A stretch of 32,720 nt of DNA from CAZEDK01 sp964511025 (lineage in GTDB: Bacteria; Patescibacteriota; Gracilibacteria; UBA1369; GWF2-33-10), in NCBI GenBank assembly GCA_964511025.1, contig CAZEDK010000018.1, forward strand, positions 1 to 32,720, given 5' to 3'. Shown here piece after piece: positions 25,396-32,370 of this stretch. Every line of letters starts with the position of its first letter. The stretch's first letter is position 1. The notes under the pieces were generated by a model. It worked only from the letters and a program-made list of their open reading frames with translations. It made no database searches and was not told where the DNA came from. The position numbers and the translations under genes are program-made.

Positions 25396-25732
25396 TTAAT
25401 TGATCATTTTTTTCTGCATCTAAAAAAGATTTGTATGCTTTGGCATGTTTTTTGGCGTATGGTTTTGTGTAGCCAGCTTCAATCATTTCTTTTTCAAGTT
25501 GTCTGCATAATTTTTCTGAAAAATTTGTAGAATATAAATTTTCATTTGTCATATTTTGCCATACTTTTGTATAAAACCAAGCTTGATTTTTTGGTATGAC
25601 GGCTACAGGAGTAATAACGATTTTATCGTTAACCAGATCTATTTGTAACGTGTCGCCAATCTTCAGTTCGAGTTTTTCAGTAAATTCTTTTGGTATGGTT
25701 AGCTGTGATTTTTGTTTAAGTTCTGCGAGCAT
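25385..25732 (-). CDS. AbrB/SpoVT-family antitoxin-like regulator, no visible toxin
   Basis: 115 residues. The first 47 form the swapped-hairpin AbrB domain: LAELKQKSQLTIPKEFTEKL, then ELKIGDTLQIDLVNDKIVITPV. The rest is charged helix (FSEKLCRQLEKEMIEAGYTKPYAKKHAKAYKSF). Such proteins are usually antitoxins, but no intact toxin is adjacent: downstream is an unrecognised 29-codon remnant and the broken phd gene, upstream an inverted-repeat element and a vapC tail. It may therefore be orphaned. Its own promoter is well formed. Confidence 0.8.
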   Translation of the reverse strand: MLAELKQKSQLTIPKEFTEKLELKIGDTLQIDLVNDKIVITPVAVIPKNQAWFYTKVWQNMTNENLYSTNFSEKLCRQLEKEMIEAGYTKPYAKKHAKAYKSFLDAEKNDQLTNI

Positions 25733-25768
25733 AGTTGTAAAATTAGATTTTCTTACTTTCTAACAAGA

Positions 25769-25797
25769 ATTATAGTATAACTTTCTGCTTTTTGCAA
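25769..25797 (-). promoter_or_regulatory. Promoter for the AbrB-family gene
   Basis: On the minus strand TTGCAA, 17-base spacer, TATAAT, with the same hexamers and spacing as the phd promoter 0.5 kb away. The direct repeat of inverted-repeat copy 2 begins four bases upstream of the -35 box. Confidence 0.6.
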
Positions 25798-25808
25798 ATT
25801 TTTGAATT

Positions 25809-26007
25809 GTAACTGCTCACCGCTTTTGTAACTTAATTAACTTTATTGTTTGTCATCCCAGATCCAGTCTGGGATCCAGGAATTGCTAATTATGTTGCGA
25901 TAGCCTTGATACATTATTTCAAGCTGAAATACAAACAAGTTTACCTGACTAGATTCCCGATCAGGTCGGGAATGACACGGGAATGAGAAATAGCAGTGAG
26001 CAATTAC
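25809..26007. mobile_element. 199-bp inverted-repeat element, copy 2 (MITE-like)
   Basis: Terminal repeats GTAACTGCTCACCGCT / AGCAGTGAGCAATTAC (14 of 16 paired) match copy 1. Direct 8-bp repeat TTTGAATT flanks both ends (25801-25808 and 26008-26015), different from that of copy 1 but identical to itself. The inner core GCTAATTATGTTGCGATAGC is the same as in copy 1. Hairpins here are ATCCCAGA-TCCAG-TCTGGGAT and ATTCCCGA-TCAGG-TCGGGAAT. Noncoding. It lies between abrB and a vapC tail. Confidence 0.9.
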
Positions 26008-26070
26008 TTTGAATTATCAAGCAGTATGTTGATGATTTTGCAAATATTTTTATCTTTTTTAGATGTTTTA
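26008..26070 (-). pseudogene. 3' tail remnant of a second vapC gene
   Basis: This stretch aligns with the end of the decayed vapC (24776-24835): the first 23 bases match at 17 positions and all six differences are transitions; similarity continues through AAATnTTTnTATCTnTT. On the minus strand it reads KKDKNI, like TRDRNI of the decayed toxin, then a one-base shift. The rest of the gene is gone, replaced by the start of tyrS. Confidence 0.65.
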
Positions 26071-26107
26071 TGTTATATATGATGTTGTAATTTCAAATAA
26101 ATATTTT

Positions 26108-28054
26108 ATGCAGTTTTCTATACAAAAAGAACTTTTAGATAAATTTCCGGATCTCAAAATTGGATTATTGTTTATTCAAGGTATAGACAATGCAAAAGCT
26201 GTTTCTCAAGTGAAAGAAAAATTTCAAATGGTTCAGGAAGATCTTCAAAAAAAATATAAGGCTGCTGATTTGGATAATATAGCTGAAATTAAATTCTGGA
26301 AGAAAAGCTTGCAAAAAGCCAATATAGATTTTGAAAAATTTCCTGTTTCCATATACGCGATGACAAAAAGGGTATTAAAAGATAACAAGTGGATTAAGTC
26401 GCTCAATACGCTTGTTGATATATATAATACGGTTTCTTTGCAAAATATGATTCCCATGGGAGCTTACGATATTGATAGAACAGGTGATAATTTGGAACTT
26501 CGATTTGCAACCCACAATGATAAATTTTTAGCACTTGGCAAAACTGAATATGAGAATTGTAATGATGATGAAATAATTTTTGCTGATGAAAATGAAGTTT
26601 TGTGTAGAAATTGGGTCTGGAAACAAAGTGAAAATCAAAAAATGGAAAAAAGAACACAAAATGTTATAATGAGAATTGAAGGGTCTTCAAAAACAACTGA
26701 GCAGCTTCAAGATATATTAGAAGAGCTATCAAGACTTATTGAGGCAAATCTTGGTGGAAAAATTTCTTCTTATATCGTGGACAAGAATACTCCTACAGTG
26801 AATTTACCGGAGCATAATCGAGAAGAATTTACAAAAAAATCTAATTTGGTAAATGAAATTTTAAACAGGGGAGTCAGTGAAATCAATGTACGAGAAGATC
26901 TTGAGGCAGAGTTATGGAGTGCCAAAAAACTTCGAATTAAACTTGGTATAGATCCAACTGGATTTGATCTTACCTTGGGACATGCTGTTGTGCTAAGAAA
27001 ATTAAAACATTTTCAGGATGCAGGTCATCAAATAGTTTTTTTGATAGGCAATTTCACAGCCCAAATAGGTGATCCAACCGGTAAATCTCAGACAAGAGAT
27101 GTTTTGGATAAGCAGCAGGTTATGAAAAACGCAGAAACTTATCTCAGGCAAGCTGCAAAAGTATTAGATGTAAGCAAATTTGAAATAAGATATAATGCGG
27201 ACTGGCTTGAAAATATGTCTTTTTCTGATGTTTTAAAACTTGCAAGTAATTTTACTGTTGCTCAAATGCTTGAGAGGGATATGTTTCAAGATAGAATAAA
27301 GGCAGCTAAGGAAATTAATTTGGTTGAATTTATGTATCCTTTGATGCAAGGTTATGATTCAGTGCCTCTTGAGGCTGATGTCGAAATTGGTGGGACCGAT
27401 CAATTATTTAATATGATGTGCGCTAGACCAATTCAGAAATCACTTAATTTTAAAGCTCAAAATGTTTTAACAGTTCAAATTTTGGTAGGTCTTGATGGAA
27501 AAGAAAAAATGTCAAAATCTTTGGGAAATTATATTGCGATTATGGACTGCCCAAAAGAAATGTACGGCAAAACCATGTCTATTCCCGATGAAATAATTAT
27601 TAATTATTTTGAACTTGCTACAGATGTGCCGATGGAAGAAGTGAGAGCTATAGAACAACAATTAAAAAATGAAAAAATTAATCCAAGAGATTTGAAGGCT
27701 AGATTGGCTTTTGAAATTACAAAACTTTATCATGGAGAGAAAGAAGCTTCCAAAGCTCAAGAAGAGTTCAAAGAAATTTTTCAACAAGGTGGGCTTCCGA
27801 AGGAGATTGGAGAGTGTTCAGTGGTCAGTGGTCGGTGCTTAGTGGTTGAGCTTTTGATTCAGTCTGGATTTTGTGGCTCAAAAGGGGAAGCAAAAAGGTC
27901 AATTGAAGGTGGTGGAGTCAGAATTGATGGTGCAAAAATTGAAGATGTAAATTTTGAAATAACCTTAAAAAAAGGTAAGAAAAAATTACTACAGCTTGGA
28001 AAAAGAAAATTTGTGTATTTGGTTACGGCTTCTAAGAACCTGTTTAAGGAATAA
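26108..28054 (+). CDS. tyrS: Tyrosyl-tRNA synthetase with N-terminal PheRS-type B3/B4 domain
   Basis: 648 residues from ATG 26108; an in-frame ATG at 26063 lies in the vapC remnant and is less likely. Residues 1-235 match the COG3382 B3/B4 family (PheRS beta-subunit tRNA-editing domain relatives): GAYDIDRTGDNLELRFATHN, FADENEVLCRNWVWKQSE, TQNVIMRIEG. From about 240 on it is a complete class I TyrRS: LGHA (290-293, HIGH motif), GGTDQLFNMM, KMSKS (467-471) and an S4 RNA-binding domain (about 577-637). The catalytic part charges tRNA-Tyr; an editing role for the extra domain is inference. The linker before S4 (SVVSGRCLVV) is encoded by a period-7 array. The 3' end overlaps vapC by 11 bases. Confidence 0.93.
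   Translation: MQFSIQKELLDKFPDLKIGLLFIQGIDNAKAVSQVKEKFQMVQEDLQKKYKAADLDNIAEIKFWKKSLQKANIDFEKFPVSIYAMTKRVLKDNKWIKSLNTLVDIYNTVSLQNMIPMGAYDIDRTGDNLELRFATHNDKFLALGKTEYENCNDDEIIFADENEVLCRNWVWKQSENQKMEKRTQNVIMRIEGSSKTTEQLQDILEELSRLIEANLGGKISSYIVDKNTPTVNLPEHNREEFTKKSNLVNEILNRGVSEINVREDLEAELWSAKKLRIKLGIDPTGFDLTLGHAVVLRKLKHFQDAGHQIVFLIGNFTAQIGDPTGKSQTRDVLDKQQVMKNAETYLRQAAKVLDVSKFEIRYNADWLENMSFSDVLKLASNFTVAQMLERDMFQDRIKAAKEINLVEFMYPLMQGYDSVPLEADVEIGGTDQLFNMMCARPIQKSLNFKAQNVLTVQILVGLDGKEKMSKSLGNYIAIMDCPKEMYGKTMSIPDEIIINYFELATDVPMEEVRAIEQQLKNEKINPRDLKARLAFEITKLYHGEKEASKAQEEFKEIFQQGGLPKEIGECSVVSGRCLVVELLIQSGFCGSKGEAKRSIEGGGVRIDGAKIEDVNFEITLKKGKKKLLQLGKRKFVYLVTASKNLFKE
27815..27849. repeat. Period-7 array inside tyrS
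   Basis: GTTCAGT, GGTCAGT, GGTCGGT, GCTTAGT, GGTTGAG. The minus-strand unit ACTGACC relates to ACTTAAT and ACTAACA of the intergenic arrays. It encodes the linker between catalytic and S4 domains without breaking the frame. Confidence 0.75.
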
Positions 28055-28430
28055 TTAATTTGAGTTCTTTAAATGATTTAAAATCTTTGGGATTATTTGT
28101 GACTAAAGTTTTGTTATAAAATAACGCTGTACTTGCTATAATGATATCAGGAAGTTTTGGATCCTTAAGGCTTTTTTTAGTTCTTTGTTTCAAGAACTCA
28201 CAACTAATCAAAGCGATTTCTTTTGTCATAGTGAGAATTTCAAAATTATTCATTAATTTGAGTAAATAATTATGCTCAAAATCATTTTTTGCCCATACTA
28301 AAATTTCCATAAATGTAATTACACTAACAGCAAAATTCATATCTTTATTCTGATCCAAAAATCTAAGATATTTTTCTTCTTTGTTACTTAAATAGATTAC
28401 TATATTTGTATCAAGTATTATGTCGAACAT
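28044..28430 (-). CDS. vapC: VapC-type PIN-domain ribonuclease toxin
   Basis: 128 residues, full length for the family. Acidic catalytic residues are in place: D7 in ILDTNIVIYL, E43 in FMEILVW, D90 and D95 in LKDPKLPDIIIASTAL, with TNNPKDFK near the end. PIN toxins cleave tRNA or rRNA with Mg2+. Unlike the vapC at 24.8 kb it has no deletion. It begins one base after the antitoxin stop, so the two are co-transcribed, and it ends inside the 3' end of tyrS. Confidence 0.93.
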   Translation of the reverse strand: MFDIILDTNIVIYLSNKEEKYLRFLDQNKDMNFAVSVITFMEILVWAKNDFEHNYLLKLMNNFEILTMTKEIALISCEFLKQRTKKSLKDPKLPDIIIASTALFYNKTLVTNNPKDFKSFKELKLIIP

Positions 28431-28431
28431 G

Positions 28432-28671
28432 TCACAATCTTATAAATTCTTCAAATAATTCAGGTTTTCGATTTATTTTTATTGGATTTGGCATCTTACG
28501 CAAACAGTCTAGAATCTTTTGCCCATTTCCATTTTTTTTATTCAAAGACATTATTAAATCATCTCCTTCATGCATTTTGATTAGAATTGATTCAATTGCT
28601 CCTTCTGAAATTTCTTTTTTGTATTTTTTGAAATTACGAAGCAATTCTCTGGTTGTTAGTTCTTTTATCAT
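28432..28671 (-). CDS. VapB-like antitoxin
   Basis: 79 residues: MIKELTTRELLRNFKKYKKE at the start resembles Phd/VapB antitoxins (E-L-x-R-N-F), and FEEFIRL closes the toxin-binding tail. Followed immediately by vapC. The sequence TACTATATAAC directly precedes the ATG, leaving little or no leader. Family assignment rests mainly on its position and size. Confidence 0.75.
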   Translation of the reverse strand: MIKELTTRELLRNFKKYKKEISEGAIESILIKMHEGDDLIMSLNKKNGNGQKILDCLRKMPNPIKINRKPELFEEFIRL

Positions 28672-28768
28672 GTTATATAGTAGACTTACTGTGAAATAAT
28701 CCTTGCATCAAAACAATAACCGAACGTCTGACAAATGTCAAGCGTTAGTCATTTATTCATTTTTATTT

Positions 28769-30856
28769 ATGCTTGAACAATCTTTATCAAAAGTTTTGCG
28801 TACAACTTCTGCTCACCTCAAACAGCTCAAAGAGATGAGGATTGTGACTGTGCGAGATTTGCTTTTGTATTTTCCAAAAGACTATGTGGACGAAAGTGAA
28901 TTTACAAATATTATTGATATTACAATTAACGAAACCAATGTACTCAAAGGCGTGATTAGTAATATCAAAACGAAATATACGAGAAATGGAATGGCAATGA
29001 CAAACGCTTTGCTTACTGATGAGACTGGATCAATAGAAATAATTTGGTTTAATCAGCCTTATGTAGCTCAAACATTGAAGGCTGGCGATGAAATTATTCT
29101 TACCGGTAAAGGGAAATTAAGCAATGGCAGGGCTTCAATCAGTTCTCCGAAATTTGAACATGTCAAAAATGAACAAGCTCATACTGGTAGAATTGTGCCG
29201 AAATATTACCAGTCAGATATTAAAGATTCCAAATATAAAATTTCTTCCAAATGGCTTCGTGAAAAAATACAGCCTCTTCTCTATATTGCTGACTATTTTG
29301 AAGATTTTTTGCCTGAACAGATTTTGGAACAGGAAGACTTAATAAGCTTTTCAGAAGCTGTAAAACAAATTCACTATCCGGATAATTTAGAAGCTCTGTA
29401 TAAGGCAAAAGAAAGGCTGGGATTTGATGAATTGTTTTTGCTTCAGTTGCAAGCTTTGAACAAGAAAAAAAATTGGCAATTGTCTTGGATTAATCAGAAT
29501 AGAGAAAAATTGAGTCTTAATGAGGAATTAGTACAAGAATTTGTGCATAAATTGCCTTTTCAATTAACTGGTGCACAAAAAAAATCAAAAGATGAAATTC
29601 TTAGTGATTTAAAAAAAATCTATCCAATGCTTCGATTAATTCAGGGAGATGTAGGTTCAGGAAAAACCGTTGTTGCCGTGATTGCTGCTTTTGCAACTAT
29701 ATTGAATAAAAAAGAGCAAAAAGTATCAGAAAGACCACAGGTTTGTATAATGGTTCCTACAGAAATTCTTGCAAAGCAACATTACAAAACTTTTTCAAAA
29801 TTACTTAGTTCTTATGGTATCAGGACTGAACTGCTTGTAGGTTCTTTTTCGATAAAACAGAAACGATCAATTGTTGAAAATATGAAGCTTGGAATTACGG
29901 ATGTCATTGTTGGAACACACGCGATTATTCAGGAGCATGTTGCTTTTAAAAATTTACAATTGGCAATTGTGGATGAACAACATCGTTTTGGGGTAAAGCA
30001 AAGAGAGTATTTATCTAATTTTGGCAATCCGCATTTGTTATATCTTACTGCAACGCCAATTCCTAGAACGCTCGCTCTTACGATTTATGGGGATCAAGAT
30101 TTATCTGTTATAGATGAACTTCCACCTGGAAGACAGGAAATAATTACTCGGATTGTTCCTGAGTTCAAAAGGCAGGATGCTTATTTGTGGATATCTGATC
30201 AGGTGAGAAAAGGAAGGCAGGTTTTTATCATTTGTCCGTTAATTGATGAGTCGGATAAAATTGAGGTCAAAGCTGTAACTGAGGAATTTGCGCGACTTCA
30301 AGAACATATTTTCTCGGAATTTAAGCTTGGTTTGCTTCATGGCAAATTGCTGCAAGCAGAAAAAGATATGATAATGCAAAAATTTTCTGAGAATGAAATA
30401 AATATACTTGTTTCTACTTCGGTAATAGAAGTTGGTATTGATGTGCCGAATGCGTCAATAATGTTGATTGAAGGATCTGAAAGGTTTGGATTGTCACAAT
30501 TACATCAATTTCGAGGCAGGGTTGGAAGAGGGGAGCATCAGTCGTACTGTTTTCTTTTTACAAATTCAGGTAGCCAGGAAAATCTACAAAGACTAAAAGC
30601 TATGGTAAATCACAGCTCAGGTTTTGCATTGTCAGAAATAGATCTGAAGCTTCGAGGTCCGGGCGAAGTATATGGAATCAAACAAAGTGGTATTCCTGAT
30701 CTCAAAATGGCAAATCTTAGTGATTCTCGATTAATAGAAAGAGCAAGAAATCAGGCTGAGATAATTTTAAAAGAAGATCCGAATTTTCAAAAATTTTCAA
30801 AGTTGCAACAAAAGTTATTTGAGCAAAACAATGAAAACAATACTCATTTCGCTTAA
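28769..30856 (+). CDS. recG: ATP-dependent DNA helicase RecG
   Basis: 695 residues from ATG 28769; the open frame upstream to 28703 has no RecG similarity and was dropped. Domain order: N-terminal helical segment, OB wedge (about 55-135), helicase domain 1 with Walker A GDVGSGKT (293-300), DEQHRFG (402-408) and TATPIPRTL, and helicase domain 2 ending with QFRGRVGRGEHQS. The C-terminal SGFALSEIDLKLRGPGE block is typical. RecG remodels stalled forks and Holliday junctions. The stop codon TAA falls in a TACTTAA-type heptad array. A TGACA-AA-TGTCA repeat lies upstream at about 28730. Confidence 0.97.
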   Translation: MLEQSLSKVLRTTSAHLKQLKEMRIVTVRDLLLYFPKDYVDESEFTNIIDITINETNVLKGVISNIKTKYTRNGMAMTNALLTDETGSIEIIWFNQPYVAQTLKAGDEIILTGKGKLSNGRASISSPKFEHVKNEQAHTGRIVPKYYQSDIKDSKYKISSKWLREKIQPLLYIADYFEDFLPEQILEQEDLISFSEAVKQIHYPDNLEALYKAKERLGFDELFLLQLQALNKKKNWQLSWINQNREKLSLNEELVQEFVHKLPFQLTGAQKKSKDEILSDLKKIYPMLRLIQGDVGSGKTVVAVIAAFATILNKKEQKVSERPQVCIMVPTEILAKQHYKTFSKLLSSYGIRTELLVGSFSIKQKRSIVENMKLGITDVIVGTHAIIQEHVAFKNLQLAIVDEQHRFGVKQREYLSNFGNPHLLYLTATPIPRTLALTIYGDQDLSVIDELPPGRQEIITRIVPEFKRQDAYLWISDQVRKGRQVFIICPLIDESDKIEVKAVTEEFARLQEHIFSEFKLGLLHGKLLQAEKDMIMQKFSENEINILVSTSVIEVGIDVPNASIMLIEGSERFGLSQLHQFRGRVGRGEHQSYCFLFTNSGSQENLQRLKAMVNHSSGFALSEIDLKLRGPGEVYGIKQSGIPDLKMANLSDSRLIERARNQAEIILKEDPNFQKFSKLQQKLFEQNNENNTHFA

Positions 30857-30871
30857 TACTTAATACTAACC
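30851..30871. repeat. Heptad array at the recG stop codon
   Basis: GCTTAAT, ACTTAAT, ACTAACC. The recG TAA (30854-30856) is inside the first unit. This is the same unit, in the reverse orientation, as at 1-54. Confidence 0.8.
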
Positions 30872-30873
30872 CC

Positions 30874-30913
30874 TTATCCCTGATTTTACCAATTTATCCC
30901 TGATTTTACCAAT
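30874..30913. repeat. Two perfect tandem copies of a 20-bp unit
   Basis: TTATCCCTGATTTTACCAAT occurs twice back to back. The second copy contains the TAA stop and last Trp codon of the minus-strand lipoprotein gene. It fills the spacer between the convergent recG and lipoprotein genes. No terminator-like hairpin is present. Confidence 0.95.
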
Positions 30914-32282
30914 CAGCTATATTGGAAACTGAACCTTGCGCCCAATAATCCGGAGCGTTCACGCAATCCCAAGTAGCCTTTCCAGTCTCGTCATAAGTTA
31001 CATCACAGTAGCTCTGATTATTTGCTACACCATAATATTCTTCGATTACATAATAATCTTCATATTTAAATATATCCCAAGGATACACATCATCTTCTGT
31101 GGCTATGTAGCAATTCCTTTCGCTATAACAAATGCTACCCCAGGTTGGATCAACAGGTATCCATTCATTTCCTGTCCAGTATTCCGCAAACAAATGACCT
31201 CCACCATTACCGCTATTTGGATCATAAACGATACCTAGAGCTGTTCTAATATTATTTGAATCGACATATCCACTTGCAATTGCCGTAGAAACAAAATCTA
31301 ATCCTTGGTCATCACAATCTCCGGTTTTATATTCGTAGTCACTATTTTTGTCTGCTGAACAGTAATAGTTACTATTTAATTTAGGTGATGTTGATATGTG
31401 GTAACTTGGATCTTGAAAATAATCACCGCATCCAAATAATGAATCATCTGATTGCCATATATCCATTGCAGCAGCCGTATAAATACCTTCTAGGGATTGA
31501 AATTTAGACGCATATTCTTTTACGGTAGCATCATTAGGGGTGACGTGGTTTTTTGCTAGTTGTATATATGCAGGTATTGTAAATACATAATCACATGCCA
31601 CCTCAGGTTCAATATTACAAGCGGAACTATCATTTGAATTGTTATATTCTTCATTTTCATTTGTAGTGTCTTGAGATTTTTCTTGTATTTCAAGGCATTT
31701 ATCGTAAGCAACTGCTACTCTGTCTGAAGGGATGCCATTATCGGTTAATATTATTTTTAAGGATTCACAGTCGGTAATTTGCAGATCGCCTGGAATTTGA
31801 CTCCCATATTCTCTTTCTTCAATACTTGTTTTGATGTCAGCGCTGACAAGTTTTCTCATTTCTTGACGAGAGCTTGCATCTTTTGCTTGAAATGCCATTT
31901 CCAAACATTCATCTTCCGCTACATTGAGAGTTGCATAATTATCGGCTGTCATGAATTGATTCAGAATGTAGTAACTTGGAATAGATTTTTCTTTAGCCAG
32001 ATCAGTTGTGCCTGTAGTATCTTTTGAAGCAAGAGCTTTGTAAGAATCAGTTGTACATGTAGTAGTGTCTGCAGTTTCTTTGTTGATTAATAAAGTATAA
32101 AGCAAAGCACCTTGATCTTTTGCATTTTTAATATCTTCTTTTGCCTGTTTTAGTTCTTCTTTTGTAAATCTTTTTGCGATATCTCCTGAACCTTCATTTG
32201 CAGGAATACCTTTGCTGCATGCGCTTAAAACAAAGAAAGACGATATCAGTATCATCAATATTGTGAATTTAATAATTTTCAT
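30906..32282 (-). CDS. Lipoprotein with transglutaminase-like domain
   Basis: 458 residues. A lipoprotein signal peptide with lipobox LSAC (C22) follows a hydrophobic stretch at 5-20. The middle (about 60-230) is low-similarity, charged and Cys-containing. Residues 315-385 resemble a transglutaminase/cysteine-protease core: GDCDDQG (C323), GGHLFAEYW (H363) and PVDPTWG (D378), the Cys-His-Asp triad in correct order and spacing. The C-terminus is Tyr-rich. It should be anchored to the outer face of the membrane. Substrate unknown. The stop codon sits in a tandem 20-bp repeat. No Shine-Dalgarno. Confidence 0.75.
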   Translation of the reverse strand: MKIIKFTILMILISSFFVLSACSKGIPANEGSGDIAKRFTKEELKQAKEDIKNAKDQGALLYTLLINKETADTTTCTTDSYKALASKDTTGTTDLAKEKSIPSYYILNQFMTADNYATLNVAEDECLEMAFQAKDASSRQEMRKLVSADIKTSIEEREYGSQIPGDLQITDCESLKIILTDNGIPSDRVAVAYDKCLEIQEKSQDTTNENEEYNNSNDSSACNIEPEVACDYVFTIPAYIQLAKNHVTPNDATVKEYASKFQSLEGIYTAAAMDIWQSDDSLFGCGDYFQDPSYHISTSPKLNSNYYCSADKNSDYEYKTGDCDDQGLDFVSTAIASGYVDSNNIRTALGIVYDPNSGNGGGHLFAEYWTGNEWIPVDPTWGSICYSERNCYIATEDDVYPWDIFKYEDYYVIEEYYGVANNQSYCDVTYDETGKATWDCVNAPDYWAQGSVSNIADW

Positions 32283-32370
32283 AATTTAAAACTAAAATAT
32301 TTAAAAGTTAATTTATATTACTTAACATTAATATTTATAAATATGCAAAGTTTTTTTAGTTTGAAGAAAA

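Noticed and set aside
24586..26007. The two inverted-repeat elements as structured noncoding RNAs or riboswitches
   Set aside because: The hairpin arms differ in sequence between copies beyond compensatory change, and matching 8-bp flanking repeats point to insertion. A role as RNA cannot be excluded.
28703..28768. 22-residue extension of recG
   Set aside because: RecG similarity begins at MLEQSLSKVL. The upstream codons contain the TGACA-AA-TGTCA repeat and look like leader sequence.
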